Source: Chloroflexi bacterium bin20 (GTDB taxonomy: Bacteria > Chloroflexota > Anaerolineae > Aggregatilineales > Phototrophicaceae). Taken from it: 64,000 bases of DNA. This document shows positions 1 to 9,857 of the stretch, piece after piece. The notes beneath the pieces were generated by a model. The model worked only from the letters and a program-made list of their open reading frames with translations, was not told the DNA's origin and ran no database searches. The position numbers and the translations under genes are program-made. Within the stretch, counting starts at the first letter, position 1; every line of letters starts with the position of its first letter. The stretch spans positions 682,001 through 746,000 of the forward strand of contig MPMG01000001.1 of the NCBI GenBank assembly GCA_002238485.1, read 5' to 3'.

Positions 1-130
1 CCGCGACCAGCACAAGGTTGTGTTGCAGGTGCTTCGCTTGCGCAACGATGCGCTCGTCGAACGTATTGGCGATGATTTGCGCGATGGCAGCGAAGTCTGC
101 TTGTACAGCCTGGCGGATAGCGAGCATCAT
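1..130 (-). CDS. GNAT family N-acetyltransferase, N-terminal fragment (cut by window edge)
   Basis: Reverse-strand reading from an ATG at 130-128 (a second ATG follows at once) stays open to the window edge for 43 codons. The peptide begins MMLAIRQAVQADFAAIAQII, the usual first strand and helix of a GNAT acetyltransferase (IR.A...D...I..I). The acetyl-CoA-binding motif would lie outside the window, so substrate cannot be guessed. No clear ribosome binding site is visible upstream, and the gene diverges from the membrane protein that starts at 203. Confidence 0.6.
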   Translation of the reverse strand, partial: MMLAIRQAVQADFAAIAQIIANTFDERIVAQAKHLQHNLVLVA

Positions 131-202
131 TGATTTTTTGCTTTTGCAGACGCATACTGGTGCGCAGACAATCGCCGGCCACCTGCAGCGCCTGGACTCG
201 CC

Positions 203-1804
203 TTGTCAAACGCGCCCGCCAACACCATCAGCAAGCCGACTTTGTATCTGATCGCTTTTGTCAGCGGCATGACGACGCTGGCCATCGAGCTTTCGGCTTC
301 GCGCCTGTTGGGCAGCGTATTCGGCAACAGCAATCTGGTCTGGGCAAATGTCATCGGCTTGATGCTGCTGTATCTGACAGTAGGCTACTTTCTCGGAGGG
401 CGGCTGGCCGACCGCAAGCCATACGCGCCAGTCTTGCTACAGCTGATCCTTTGGGCGGCTTTCCTGGCTGCCTTGATCCCGCTGCTCGCCCGTCCCATCA
501 TATCACGCGCGGCACAGGCTGTCTTTGGCGCAGAGGCGGCGCTGGCGCTGGGCTCCTTTCTCGTCATTCTGGTGCTGTTTGCGCTGCCGGTCACGCTGCT
601 GGGCATGGTTTCGCCTTTTGTCATCCGCCTCGCCGTTGGGGATGTAGCCCAGGCGGGCAAAGTCGCCGGGCAGGTTTATGCCATCAGCACCTTGGGCAGT
701 CTGCTTGGCACATTTCTGCCCGTGCTGCTGACGATTCCCCAATTGGGCACGACGCGCAGCTTTCTGCTCTTTGCGGGTCTATTGTACCTCGCCGCCGGCC
801 TACCCTTGCTGCGCCTCAAGCCACGGCAGGGAATGCGTTATTTGCTGCTGCCGATTATCATCGCGCTGCTGGCAAAACCGGCGCTGGCATCGCCACTTCG
901 TCCACCAGCCGCGGGCGCGCAGCTGCTCTACGATGGCGAGAGCGAATACAACTACATTCAAGTGCAAGAAGACCACGCCGGTTATCGTTATCTCTATCTG
1001 AACGAGGGGCAAGGCGTGCACAGCCAGTGGCACAAGAGCGAGCTGTTCTACGGCGGCACCTGGCAATACTTCCTAGCCGCGCCCTATTTCAATGCCCCGC
1101 CGCATCGCGCCGACCAGGTGGACTCATTGCTGCTAATCGGCTTGGCGGCCGGCACATCTGCGCGCCAATATCAGGCTGTTTATGGGGATATACCCATCAC
1201 GGGCATCGAGCTGGATGCCGAAATCATCCAGGTTGGCGCGGAGTTCTTCGACATGAACAGGGCGCAAATGCCTTCTCTCCAGGTTATCGCCGGCGATGGA
1301 CGTTACGAGCTGCGAAAACTGGATCGCCGATTCAACGTAATTGGCATAGACGCCTACCGCCCGCCTTATATCCCCTGGCACCTGACGACAGTCGAATTCT
1401 TCGGCGAGGTCAAAACGCGACTGACTGATGATGGCGCGCTGGCCATCAATGTCGGGCGAACCGACACCGACCGGCGGCTGGTCGATGCGCTTACGAATAC
1501 ATTGCAGCTTGTTTTCCCCAGCGTGCATGCCCTGGATGTGCCGCAATCGTTCAATACCATCCTGGTGGCGACTGTGCAGCCCAGCCAAGCTGGCAGCCTG
1601 CGCGAGAATATCGCCAACCGCGTGGACTCGGTTGATGCGCGGCTTTATACGATCTTGGGGCAGGCGGCAGACGCGCTTGTGCCACTGGGCGAAAGCGACA
1701 TCGTCTTCACCGATGACCGAGCGCCGGTCGAGAGTCTGGTCGATTCCATCGTGCTGGACTTTCTGCTGGCTGGCCGCGCAGAAGAGTTTCGGCAGCGTGA
1801 TTAA
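203..1804 (+). CDS. Fused membrane / spermidine-synthase-like protein
   Basis: A 533-residue protein. About the first 210 residues are hydrophobic helices of the fused-MFS/spermidine synthase type (beginning SNAPANTISKPTLYLIAFVS, with the motif ELSASRLLG). The C-terminal half is a Rossmann-like aminopropyl/methyltransferase domain: GLAAGT replaces the glycine-rich loop near residue 315, followed by GIELD, GDGRYEL and IDAYRPPYIPWHLTT. The family is common in Chloroflexota, and true polyamine synthesis has rarely been shown for membrane-fused members, so the substrate is open. The start is a TTG at 203. The stop overlaps the next gene by 8 bases, which suggests coupled translation. Confidence 0.82.
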   Translation: MSNAPANTISKPTLYLIAFVSGMTTLAIELSASRLLGSVFGNSNLVWANVIGLMLLYLTVGYFLGGRLADRKPYAPVLLQLILWAAFLAALIPLLARPIISRAAQAVFGAEAALALGSFLVILVLFALPVTLLGMVSPFVIRLAVGDVAQAGKVAGQVYAISTLGSLLGTFLPVLLTIPQLGTTRSFLLFAGLLYLAAGLPLLRLKPRQGMRYLLLPIIIALLAKPALASPLRPPAAGAQLLYDGESEYNYIQVQEDHAGYRYLYLNEGQGVHSQWHKSELFYGGTWQYFLAAPYFNAPPHRADQVDSLLLIGLAAGTSARQYQAVYGDIPITGIELDAEIIQVGAEFFDMNRAQMPSLQVIAGDGRYELRKLDRRFNVIGIDAYRPPYIPWHLTTVEFFGEVKTRLTDDGALAINVGRTDTDRRLVDALTNTLQLVFPSVHALDVPQSFNTILVATVQPSQAGSLRENIANRVDSVDARLYTILGQAADALVPLGESDIVFTDDRAPVESLVDSIVLDFLLAGRAEEFRQRD

Positions 1805-2486
1805 ATCCCGCGTGGCGACGCTGCTGCTGGCGCTGGCATTGCTTTGCCTGCTGATGATGACGGCGGTGCGCTTGCTGCTGAGCCACGAATTTCTGCGCAT
1901 CGAATACCTGCGGCTTGGCTTTCCCGCCGACAGCTATGGATTCAGCGCCGATGATCGCATGATGTACGGACCTTATGCCATCGACTACCTCTTCAATAGC
2001 GAGCCGATCGCCTTCCTGGGTGAACTGCGCCTGCCGCTGGCGCTATGCTTCCTGCCGCCTGCCGATGTGGAAGATTGCCCGCTGTTCAAGCGCTCCGAGC
2101 TGCGGCACATGCAGGATGTCAAGCAGGTCACGCAGATTGCTTTTGCGTTGGCCGCCCTCTGCGCATTGACCATCGTTCTTGCGCTGCGGCTGGATTGGCG
2201 GGCTGGGCTGGCGGGATTGCAGCTGGGCGCGTGGCTGACGCTGCTGCTGATTGGCGGGCTGGCTGTGTTGGCGATTGGCGCGTGGGACAGCGCATTTGAC
2301 CGCTTTCACGACTTGTTCTTCGCGGCTGGCAGTTGGCGCTTTCCTTATTCCGACAGCTTGATCCGCTTGTTCCCCGAGCAGATTTTCATTGATGCGGCGC
2401 TGTTTATCGCTGCGTTCTGCGCTTTCAGCGCGTGCCTGGTGTTGGCGCTGTGCCGGTGGGCGCTGCCAGCTCGCGGAGGCATTTGA
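1797..2486 (+). CDS. DUF1461 / TIGR01906-type integral membrane protein
   Basis: A 229-residue protein with a first membrane helix at residues 6-25, a hydrophilic extracytoplasmic stretch (about 30-110) and further helices near 110-130, 140-165 and 195-225. The pattern with the exposed RLGFP and FSADDRM segments matches the DUF1461 family of integral membrane proteins of unknown function. The GTG start at 1797 overlaps the preceding stop (GTGATTAA), so I prefer it to the much longer open frame upstream. Function unknown; context suggests a pair with the upstream membrane enzyme. Confidence 0.65.
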   Translation: MIKSRVATLLLALALLCLLMMTAVRLLLSHEFLRIEYLRLGFPADSYGFSADDRMMYGPYAIDYLFNSEPIAFLGELRLPLALCFLPPADVEDCPLFKRSELRHMQDVKQVTQIAFALAALCALTIVLALRLDWRAGLAGLQLGAWLTLLLIGGLAVLAIGAWDSAFDRFHDLFFAAGSWRFPYSDSLIRLFPEQIFIDAALFIAAFCAFSACLVLALCRWALPARGGI

Positions 2487-2512
2487 GCATACTCACTGGC
2501 GACGCTTTGTAC

Positions 2513-2518
2513 TATGCT
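2513..2518 (+). promoter_or_regulatory. Possible -10 element (TATGCT) before gap
   Basis: TATGCT lies 50 bases upstream of the gap start. The same hexamer serves as -10 in the much better promoter at 54330-54358. A good -35 at the right distance is not evident (a TTGAGC at 2483-2488 is too far), so this is tentative. Confidence 0.3.
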
Positions 2519-2568
2519 AGACGGACAATTGAGCATGACGCCACCAAGGAGCAAAGGAGACAAAGAAA

Positions 2569-3576
2569 ATGGCAATTCGCGTTGGCATAAACGGATTTGG
2601 GCGCATCGGCCGGCAGGTGCTGAAAGCGATGCGCGAGCGTTACGCAGACGATATTGACATTGTGGCTTTCAACGACTTGGGCGACCTCGACACCATGGCT
2701 CACCTGTTTCGCTACGACTCGAATTATGGTGTCTATCCCGGCTCGGTTGAAGTCGCAGACGGCGCGCTGATTGTGGATGGCGACAGCGTGGCAGCCTTGT
2801 CGATGCGCGACCCGGCCCAGCTGCCCTGGGGCGACCTGGGCGTGGATGTGGTCATCGAAAGCACGGGCATCTTCCGCGACAAAGCCAGCGCTTCCAAGCA
2901 CATCAGCGCCGGCGCGCAAAAGGTCATCATATCCGCGCCAGCCAAAGGCGAAGATATCACGATCGTGCTGGGCGTCAACCAGGACAAGTATGACGCAGCC
3001 GCGCATCATGTCGTATCCAACGCCTCTTGCACGACCAATTGCCTTGCGCCAGCTGCCAAGGTGGTCAATGACGCCTTTGGCATCCAGCAGGGCTTCATGA
3101 CCACCATCCACAGCTATACCAACGACCAGCAGATTCTCGACTTGCCGCACAGTGACTTGCGCCGCGCGCGTGCCGCCGCTATCAACATGATCCCCACCAG
3201 CACCGGGGCTGCGCAAGCTGTCGCGCTGGTTGTGCCGGAATTGAAAGGCAAGTTTGATGGCATGGCAGTGCGCGTGCCCACGCCCACTGGCTCGCTGGTG
3301 GACTTCGTAGCCACTGTGGACAAAACGCCCAGCAAAGACGAATTGATCGCCGCGTTTGAAGAAGCCGCCGCCGGCGCCATGAATGGCTACCTGGCTGTCT
3401 CGCACGAGCCGCTGGTCAGCAGCGATTATGTTGGCAATCCATATTCCAGCATCATCGATGCGCTGGCCACCGATGTTGCGGGCAATCTGGTCAAAGTGAT
3501 CACCTGGTATGACAACGAATGGGGCTATTCTTGCCGCACGGCGGACCTGACCAAGTTCGTTGGCGACCGCCTCTAG
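2569..3576 (+). CDS. gap: Glyceraldehyde-3-phosphate dehydrogenase, type I
   Basis: A 335-residue cytosolic enzyme that oxidises glyceraldehyde-3-phosphate with phosphate and NAD(P) to 1,3-bisphosphoglycerate. The Rossmann motif GINGFGRIG is at residues 7-15, the catalytic cysteine at C154 in [10 protein letters not shown], and the base-helper histidine at H181 in TIHSYTNDQ. The C-terminus carries the family signature WYDNEWGYS. Length is normal. The ATG at 2569 follows a purine-rich AAAGGAGA. It is the first gene of gap-pgk-tpiA, in pathway-neighbour order, with a 14-base gap to pgk. Confidence 0.97.
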   Translation: MAIRVGINGFGRIGRQVLKAMRERYADDIDIVAFNDLGDLDTMAHLFRYDSNYGVYPGSVEVADGALIVDGDSVAALSMRDPAQLPWGDLGVDVVIESTGIFRDKASASKHISAGAQKVIISAPAKGEDITIVLGVNQDKYDAAAHHVVSNASCTTNCLAPAAKVVNDAFGIQQGFMTTIHSYTNDQQILDLPHSDLRRARAAAINMIPTSTGAAQAVALVVPELKGKFDGMAVRVPTPTGSLVDFVATVDKTPSKDELIAAFEEAAAGAMNGYLAVSHEPLVSSDYVGNPYSSIIDALATDVAGNLVKVITWYDNEWGYSCRTADLTKFVGDRL

Positions 3577-3590
3577 CGCCAGGCAGGAAA

Positions 3591-4778
3591 ATGAACAAGC
3601 TGTCGATTGGCGATATCGAGCTGGGCGGGAAGCGCGTTCTCGTCCGCGTCGATTTCAATGTGCCGCTGGATGGCGCGCGCATCACTGACGATACACGGAT
3701 CCGCGCCGCGATTCCCACGCTGGAACAGATTTTGAGGGGCGAGCCTCGCGCACTGATTTTGCTTTCGCACTTGGGCCGCCCCAAAGGTCAGCGCCGCGCG
3801 GAAATGTCACTTGCGCCTGTTGCGCCGGCGCTGGCTGCGGCACTGGGGCGCGATGTTGCTTTCGCAGACGACTGCATCGGTCCGGTGGCGCAGCAGGCTG
3901 TCGATGCGCTGCCCGAGGCTGGACTGTTGCTGCTGGAAAACACGCGGTTTCATCCGGGCGAGACGGCCAACGACCCGAACTTCGCCAAAGAGCTGGCAGA
4001 GTTGGGCGATGTCTTCGTCAACGATGCTTTTGGGACAGCCCATCGCGCGCATGCATCCAATGTCGGCCTGGCGCAGCATCTGGGCGCTGTGGCGGGCTTG
4101 CTGCTGGAGAAAGAAATCGACTACCTGGCAACCGCGCTGGAAAAGCCACGGCGTCCATTCCTCGCCATCATCGGCGGCGCAAAGGTTTCGGGAAAGATCG
4201 ATGTCATCGAGGCGCTGCTGGGCAGAGTGGACAAGTTGCTGGTGGGCGGCGGCATGGCGAATACATTCTTCGCCGCGCAAGGACGTGATATGGCCGATTC
4301 GCTGGTCGAGCATGATGCGCTGGAACTGGCGCGCGATTTGCTGGCGAAAGCTGGCGGCAACTTGATGCTGCCGATTGATCAGCGCATCGCCGATGACTTC
4401 TCCAATGACGCGGAGCAGCGAGTCCTGGGCGCGGGCGAAGATGTGCCAGCTGGCTGGCAGTCACTGGATATCGGACCGGCGACTATTGCGGCATTCGGTG
4501 CGGAAGTGGCTGGGGCTGGCACGATCGTCTGGAATGGACCCATGGGCGTATTTGAGATGCCGGCTTTTGCGCTGGGCACGACAGGCCTTGCGCGCGCACT
4601 GGCAGCGGCGACCGCAGCCGGCGCAACCAGCATCATCGGCGGCGGCGATTCGGCGGCGGCAGTCGCGATGGCTGGCTTGACAGATGCCATGTCGCATATA
4701 TCCACCGGCGGCGGGGCAAGCCTCGAGCTGCTGGAAGGCAAGACTTTGCCCGGCCTTGCGGCGCTATCCGAACGGTAA
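3591..4778 (+). CDS. pgk: Phosphoglycerate kinase
   Basis: A 395-residue kinase that transfers phosphate from 1,3-bisphosphoglycerate to ADP. Visible family motifs are [10 protein letters not shown] near residue 20, SHLGRPKG near 60, the ligand-binding [13 protein letters not shown] near 145-157, and the nucleotide-site GGGDSAAAV near 350. I start at the ATG at 3591 (MNKLSIGD) behind CAGGAAA, not at the open frame that extends back into gap. Second gene of the glycolytic operon. Confidence 0.96.
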   Translation: MNKLSIGDIELGGKRVLVRVDFNVPLDGARITDDTRIRAAIPTLEQILRGEPRALILLSHLGRPKGQRRAEMSLAPVAPALAAALGRDVAFADDCIGPVAQQAVDALPEAGLLLLENTRFHPGETANDPNFAKELAELGDVFVNDAFGTAHRAHASNVGLAQHLGAVAGLLLEKEIDYLATALEKPRRPFLAIIGGAKVSGKIDVIEALLGRVDKLLVGGGMANTFFAAQGRDMADSLVEHDALELARDLLAKAGGNLMLPIDQRIADDFSNDAEQRVLGAGEDVPAGWQSLDIGPATIAAFGAEVAGAGTIVWNGPMGVFEMPAFALGTTGLARALAAATAAGATSIIGGGDSAAAVAMAGLTDAMSHISTGGGASLELLEGKTLPGLAALSER

Positions 4779-4819
4779 GCAGGGCGCAAAATCAAGGTAT
4801 TTCTATGAAGGAGCGCGAC

Positions 4820-5593
4820 ATGCACAGAATGCCGATTGTGGTGGGCAACTGGAAGATGAACAAGAGTCCGCGCGAAGCTGTCGACTTCGTGGGGGAGTTA
4901 GTAGGGCGTGTCCGTGACTTCGACTCGGTCGAAAAAGCTGTCGCGCCAACCAGCCTGGCTCTGCCCGGCGTGTCCAGGACTTTGCAAGGGACACAGCTGC
5001 TGGTCGCGGCGCAAAATGCCCATTGGGAAGCCGCCGGCGCATTCACCGGGCAAGTATCTGCCGATATGCTGCGCGGTTTGGCGCAATTCGTCATTCTCGG
5101 GCACTCAGAAGCGCGCGCCTACCTGGCGGAGACCGACGCCAATGTCAACCGCAAAGCCAAAGCTGTGCTGGCAGCGGGCATGCAGCCTATCATCGCGGTG
5201 GGTGAAAGCCTGGCGCAGAACGAAGCCGGCGAGACAATCGACTTTGTACGCGGGCAAGTGAGCGCGGCGCTGGACGGAATCTCGGCTGACGACATGGCGC
5301 GCGTGGTCATCGCATACGAGCCGATTTGGGCGATCGGCACGGGCAAGAGCGCCACCAGTGAACAAGCAGACAGCACCATTGGCGCGGCTCTGCGCGACAC
5401 CCTGCGCGAGCTTTACGACGACAACATCGCAGACAACACGCGCATCCAATATGGCGGCAGCGTCAAGCCGGGCAACATGGCTGAGTTCATGGCGCAGCCG
5501 AATATCGATGGCGCGCTGGTCGGCGGCGCATCGCTGAATGTCCACGACTTCGCCGCATTGGTAGAAATCGCTGCGACTGTGAAGGGATCTTGA
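4820..5593 (+). CDS. tpiA: Triosephosphate isomerase
   Basis: A 257-residue TIM-barrel enzyme interconverting dihydroxyacetone phosphate and glyceraldehyde-3-phosphate. Active-site residues are present: N10 and K12 in GNWKMN, H95 in ILGHSEAR, and E167 in AYEPIWAIGTG; the phosphate-gripping YGGSVKP follows near 215. AAGGAG lies 6 bases before the ATG at 4820, which favours that start over an in-frame ATG 15 bases earlier. Last of the gap-pgk-tpiA run. Confidence 0.96.
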   Translation: MHRMPIVVGNWKMNKSPREAVDFVGELVGRVRDFDSVEKAVAPTSLALPGVSRTLQGTQLLVAAQNAHWEAAGAFTGQVSADMLRGLAQFVILGHSEARAYLAETDANVNRKAKAVLAAGMQPIIAVGESLAQNEAGETIDFVRGQVSAALDGISADDMARVVIAYEPIWAIGTGKSATSEQADSTIGAALRDTLRELYDDNIADNTRIQYGGSVKPGNMAEFMAQPNIDGALVGGASLNVHDFAALVEIAATVKGS

Positions 5594-5621
5594 GCTGCGC
5601 GAGCTTGACTTTCTGGCGCAG

Positions 5622-6941
5622 GTGCTCGCGTTGGGGCTATTGTTTCTCGCATTCCGGCGCGTAGAACGCTGGCTGCATCAACACATCTTCAAAGTCGGCT
5701 GGCTGCTGACCAACAATTTCCAGATTACAACCATCCTCTATTACAGCCTCTTTCTGCCCGGCATCGTGCTGCACGAGCTCTGCGTTTGGCTGCTGGCAGG
5801 ATTGCTGCGTGTGCGGGCAGAACGCGCCATCAGTTTCCCGGCTGCGCAAGAAATCGGCGAGCTGCGACTGAACTTTATCCGTTTGTCGCCGCAAGCCGGG
5901 CGCATCCGCATAGTCATCATATCGCTGACGCCACTGGCAGCTGGCATCGTCGCGCTGTGGCTGCTGGCAGAGGGCGTGTTTCGCTGGCAGACGGCGCTGG
6001 CTCCGCTGGATGCAGGCGGCATCGATGCGCTGGCAACGGCGCTGCAAACCGTTGTGAGGACTGCCGACTTTTGGCTGTGGGTTTACCTGGCATTCGTCAT
6101 TGCCAACACGATGTTCCCGGCGCTGCCCCTTCTGCAAAGTTGGTGGCACAAAGCGGCGGCGGCCATCGCGCTGCTCTTGCTGGCCTACCTGGCGCGGACC
6201 CTCGACAGCGCATTCAGCCTCGCGCTGCTGGAGAGTCTGGCTGTGGCGCTGCTGCAAGTCTTGGCATTTAACTTGCTGGTCGTGGCCGTCCTGGGCACAG
6301 TCGAGTCGCTTATTGAGCGCGTGACGGGCAAGAGCGCCAGCTTCGTTGATGGCAAGATGATCGCCATGTCGCGGGAAGAAGCGCTGGCCTGGCGCGCCGA
6401 GCAGCGAAGAGCCTCAGCAAGCAGCCGGCCGCAGCCCAAGCCCAAGGCTTTCCGCACGATCTATGACTTTCCCCTGCCGATACCCGGACCGCCGGGCAGA
6501 GAGCCGGTCAGTCGCAGAGCCGTCACGGTGCTGATGCCATCCGCGCCCGAAGAGCCTGCGCCGCCAGCAGAGCAGCCCACGCAGCCGCCCTCGATTGACG
6601 CCATCCGCGCCAGCGAAGCTGTGCCGTTCAGCCGTCCGTTCGTGCCCGGTGACGCGCTGATTGACGACGAACCTTGGCAAGACGAGGCGGACGATAATGG
6701 CGACGCAGGATTCGCGCGGCCTTTTTCCAGCGCAGACGAGCATAGTGCGCCACCCGAGAAGCACAGCGAGCCAAGCAAACCGCCTAGTCAAGATTTATCC
6801 CCACTTCCAGCGCCCAAGCCCAAACCCGCGCCATCGGCATCGCCTCGCGCACCAGACAGCGAGGAACTCAGCTACGAGCCGATAGACGATGTCGACAGCT
6901 ATCTCGATGATGATGGTCGCTATTATGAAGACGAGTCGTAA
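5622..6941 (+). CDS. Polytopic membrane protein with disordered acidic tail; degenerate M50-like motif
   Basis: A 439-residue protein from a GTG 28 bases after tpiA; the frame is open further upstream, so the start is uncertain. Residues 1-240 hold about six hydrophobic helices. Near residue 47 the sequence reads LPGIVLHELCVW, placed as HExxH is in membrane metalloproteases, but the second histidine is absent. Residues 260-439 are Pro/Glu/Asp-rich and low complexity, probably cytoplasmic and disordered. I do not recognise a specific family. Its 3' end overlaps the convergent gene by 19 bases. Confidence 0.6.
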   Translation: MLALGLLFLAFRRVERWLHQHIFKVGWLLTNNFQITTILYYSLFLPGIVLHELCVWLLAGLLRVRAERAISFPAAQEIGELRLNFIRLSPQAGRIRIVIISLTPLAAGIVALWLLAEGVFRWQTALAPLDAGGIDALATALQTVVRTADFWLWVYLAFVIANTMFPALPLLQSWWHKAAAAIALLLLAYLARTLDSAFSLALLESLAVALLQVLAFNLLVVAVLGTVESLIERVTGKSASFVDGKMIAMSREEALAWRAEQRRASASSRPQPKPKAFRTIYDFPLPIPGPPGREPVSRRAVTVLMPSAPEEPAPPAEQPTQPPSIDAIRASEAVPFSRPFVPGDALIDDEPWQDEADDNGDAGFARPFSSADEHSAPPEKHSEPSKPPSQDLSPLPAPKPKPAPSASPRAPDSEELSYEPIDDVDSYLDDDGRYYEDES

Positions 6942-7990
6942 TCATCGCGCAGCACAGAGAAGCGGCCGACAATGACAAAGCCAATAGCGATGCACACGAG
7001 CATGATGGCGAAAGCGATGAACTTGAACATCTGGCTGGATGTAACCAGCGTGAGAAAGCCGAATACGGCGCAAATGGCATAATATCCCAAAGCGATTTGG
7101 CGCGGCGTGAACAAGCCGCTGTCTTGCAGGCGGAAGTGCAGATGCCCGCGGTCGCCACGAAAAGGATTGTGCCCGTTGACCAGACGGTTGACCATCTGCC
7201 AGCCCAGATCCATCAGCGGCAAGCCCATCACCAGCAGGATAGTCGCCATTTTCGCGCCGCCAATGATGCTCAGCGCGCCCAGGGCAAAACCCAGAAACCA
7301 GGCGCTGCCACCCAGGTAGACGCGCGCCGGATAGAAGTTGTGCAGCAAGAAGCCCAGCGATGCCCCACACAACGCCAGTGGCAGCAAGGAAACGCTGGTT
7401 TGCGGCGGCTCTTGGCGGACGGCGCTGTTTAGAAAGAGGATGGCGCTGGCGATCGCCGCGACACCGGCCGCCAAACCATCCGAGCCATCCAGCAAATTGA
7501 CCGTATTCATCATAAGCACCAGCCAGAACATGGTCAGCGCGACAGTGACGACTGGCGACCAGGGGTCGGTCTGCGCGCCGGTCAAGGGATTGTTGAAGAA
7601 TTCGATGAATATTTGAAAAAAAATGGCAATTGCGGCGGTGGCAATCTGCGCCAGAAAACTCTGCAGCCAACTCATATCCCAGATGTCATCAATCACGCCA
7701 AAAATGACGATCAACGAGCTGCCGAGCAGCAATCCCGCCACGCGCACGATCTCATTGGGGTCGGTACGCTCGACTGGCAGCAGCTGCGCCAAGAGCACAG
7801 CGATGATGAAAGCGGCGAAGAGCGCCAAACCGCCCAGCTTGGGCATGGCGACAGGTTCTTGCCGCCGCCCGCCCGGCAGCGAAATGACGCGGAAGCGGAA
7901 ACTGAGCATGCGCGCCAGCGGGATCAGCAACAGCGCCGACGCCAGCGCCACATTGAAGACCAAGACAAAAGCCAGCAGATCGCGAGTCAT
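6923..7990 (-). CDS. WecA/MraY-type polyprenyl-phosphate sugar-1-phosphate transferase
   Basis: A 355-residue multi-pass protein of the glycosyltransferase-4 family, which moves a sugar-1-phosphate from a UDP-sugar to undecaprenyl phosphate at the inner face of the membrane. Diagnostic motifs are FGVIDDIWD (DDxxD), NTVNLLDGSDGLAAG, and RGDRGHLHFRL near the C-terminus, where WecA-type enzymes carry HIHH-like signatures. It more resembles TagO/WecA than MraY, so teichoic-acid-like or exopolysaccharide initiation is likely. Its ATG overlaps the upp stop (ATGA), indicating one transcript. Confidence 0.88.
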   Translation of the reverse strand: MTRDLLAFVLVFNVALASALLLIPLARMLSFRFRVISLPGGRRQEPVAMPKLGGLALFAAFIIAVLLAQLLPVERTDPNEIVRVAGLLLGSSLIVIFGVIDDIWDMSWLQSFLAQIATAAIAIFFQIFIEFFNNPLTGAQTDPWSPVVTVALTMFWLVLMMNTVNLLDGSDGLAAGVAAIASAILFLNSAVRQEPPQTSVSLLPLALCGASLGFLLHNFYPARVYLGGSAWFLGFALGALSIIGGAKMATILLVMGLPLMDLGWQMVNRLVNGHNPFRGDRGHLHFRLQDSGLFTPRQIALGYYAICAVFGFLTLVTSSQMFKFIAFAIMLVCIAIGFVIVGRFSVLRDDYDSSS

Positions 7991-8613
7991 GTGCCGAACA
8001 TGCGGTCGCCAGCATCGCCCAGGCCCGGCACGATGAAGCCGATATCGTTCAGGCGCTCGTCCAGCTCGGCGATATGCATGGGCACATCGGGATGGGCTTT
8101 CGACAGCGCGTCAACGCCTTCGGGCGCGGCCAAGATGCCCAGGTATTTGATGCGCGGCGCGCCCCAACGTTTCAATATGTCAATCGTCGCGATAGCCGAG
8201 CCGCCTGTCGCCAGCATGGGATCGAGCACCAGACAGACTTGCACCGTCGGCGCTTCGGGCAGCTTGTTGTAATACTCCACCGGGCGCAAGGTCGCTTCGT
8301 CGCGATACAGCCCGATATGCCACACCTGCACAGCCGGCAGCAGCTCCTGGATGCCATCGACCAGGCCCAAGCCCGCGCGCAGCACCGGCACCAGCCCGAT
8401 AACTTCGCTGGTTTGCCAGCCGCTCGCCTGGCCCATGGGACTGTTCACGGTGCTGGGCTGCAGCGCCAGGTCGATTGTCGCCTCGTAACATAGCAGCAGC
8501 GCCAATTCGCGCACCAGCTCGCGGAACAGGCGATGGTCGGTGGACGTATCACGCAGCAACGTCAGTTTGTGCTTGACCAGCGGATGCGGCGAAATATGCA
8601 AGTCGGTGGGCAT
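7987..8613 (-). CDS. upp: Uracil phosphoribosyltransferase
   Basis: A 208-residue salvage enzyme making UMP from uracil and PRPP. The PRPP loop reads VLDPMLATGGSA near residue 127, and the C-terminus carries the family-specific PGLGDAGDRMFGT. AGGAGG precedes the ATG at 8613. The gene runs divergently from ruvB and overlaps the downstream sugar-phosphate transferase by 4 bases. Length matches the family. Confidence 0.96.
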   Translation of the reverse strand: MPTDLHISPHPLVKHKLTLLRDTSTDHRLFRELVRELALLLCYEATIDLALQPSTVNSPMGQASGWQTSEVIGLVPVLRAGLGLVDGIQELLPAVQVWHIGLYRDEATLRPVEYYNKLPEAPTVQVCLVLDPMLATGGSAIATIDILKRWGAPRIKYLGILAAPEGVDALSKAHPDVPMHIAELDERLNDIGFIVPGLGDAGDRMFGT

Positions 8614-8650
8614 GAAAGCCTCCTATTGGGCAGCAGCTTTCGTCAGCGCA

Positions 8651-8656
8651 ATTGTA
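8651..8656 (-). promoter_or_regulatory. Possible -10 (TACAAT) of the upp transcript
   Basis: On the minus strand TACAAT lies 38 bases upstream of the upp start; TGTAAA sits 17 bases further up as a weak -35. Confidence 0.35.
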
Positions 8657-8708
8657 GCCGCAACCCGCCCAGATTTACAGCGCCGCCGCGCCAGCCACAA
8701 AGCCAGCA

Positions 8709-8736
8709 TTGCAAGCGAATGCCTGTAGTCTATACT
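8709..8736 (+). promoter_or_regulatory. Candidate promoter of ruvB-queA
   Basis: TTGCAA (8709-8714), 16-base spacer, TATACT (8731-8736). It stands about 85 bases before the ruvB ATG in the divergent upp/ruvB region. Confidence 0.5.
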
Positions 8737-8822
8737 TTGATTGCGGCAGCGCTGGGCACAGGCTACCAATTGCCTTGCTTGCGCGCCGACCCGAAGGCCA
8801 TGCAGAATGCAGAATCGCGATT

Positions 8823-9857
8823 ATGTCAGCCGAAAAGCGCGTCGTCAGTGGCAAGCAGCGGAAGACCGACCGGGACAATATCGCCCTGCGTCCGCGGCGT
8901 CTGGCAGACATGCTGGGGCAAAACCGCGTGCGCGAAAACCTGAGCATCCTCATCGAAGCAGCCACCGCCCGCAGCGAGCCTATCGATCATGTGCTCTTTT
9001 ATGGCCCGCCCGGGCTGGGCAAAACATCGCTGGCTTATGTCATTGCCAACGAAGTGGCTGGCAACATCCGCATCACGGCGGGTCCGGCCATTGAGCGCGC
9101 GGGTGACCTGGCGGCGATTCTGACGCATCTGAAGAAGGGCGACATCCTGTTTATCGACGAAGTGCACAGGCTCGGCAAAGCGGTGGAAGAGATCCTGTAT
9201 CCGGCAATGGAAGACTTCGTGCTGGATATCGTCATTGGCAAGGGGCCCGCCGCGAAGACACTGCGCCTGAATTTGCCGCGCTTCACTGTCATCGGCGCGA
9301 CGACGCGGCTGGCGCTGCTGGCGGCGCCACTGCGCGATCGTTTTGGGGCGCGTTTTCGCCTGGACTTTTATGAGCAAGAGTCTATGCAGCTGATCGTGCT
9401 GCGGGCGGCGCGCCTGCTCGATGTCGAGATCAGCGATGAGGGCGCGCGGGAGATCGCCAGGCGAGCGCGGGGCACACCTCGCGTCGGCTTGCGTCTGCTG
9501 CGGCGCGTGCGCGATTATGCCGAGGCGCGGGCGGATGGCGTCATCACGCTTGCCGTTACGCAAGACGCATTGGCGCTGATGGAGATTGACGCGCTGGGCT
9601 TGGACGATATCGACCGGCGCATTCTGAGCATCATCATCGAGAAGTACAGCGGCGGACCCGTCGGGCTGGATACCATCGCCGCCGCCATCAGCGAAGACAG
9701 CGCCACCATCATGGATGTCTATGAGCCCTATTTGATCCAGCTCGGTTTCATCGATCGTACGCCGCGTGGACGCACTTGCACACGTCATGCCTACCAGCAC
9801 CTCGGTTTTCCTTTTCCCGAGGCAGCCGATGACGAGTCACAGCCAGCGCTGCTATGA
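8823..9857 (+). CDS. ruvB: Holliday junction branch migration helicase RuvB
   Basis: A 344-residue AAA+ motor that drives branch migration with RuvA. Walker A is GPPGLGKT at residues 61-68 and Walker B is FIDEVHR near 110; GATTR is sensor 1. The C-terminal winged helix ends in [15 protein letters not shown] start at the ATG at 8823 ([10 protein letters not shown]), the normal N-terminus, rather than the longer frame from 8709. ruvB is paired with queA here, while ruvC-ruvA sit 25 kb away. Confidence 0.96.
   Translation: MSAEKRVVSGKQRKTDRDNIALRPRRLADMLGQNRVRENLSILIEAATARSEPIDHVLFYGPPGLGKTSLAYVIANEVAGNIRITAGPAIERAGDLAAILTHLKKGDILFIDEVHRLGKAVEEILYPAMEDFVLDIVIGKGPAAKTLRLNLPRFTVIGATTRLALLAAPLRDRFGARFRLDFYEQESMQLIVLRAARLLDVEISDEGAREIARRARGTPRVGLRLLRRVRDYAEARADGVITLAVTQDALALMEIDALGLDDIDRRILSIIIEKYSGGPVGLDTIAAAISEDSATIMDVYEPYLIQLGFIDRTPRGRTCTRHAYQHLGFPFPEAADDESQPALL

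Noticed and set aside
2512..3405. Long open frame on the minus strand opposite gap
   Set aside because: It is the antisense shadow of a certain gap gene in a GC-rich genome; its peptide has no family features.
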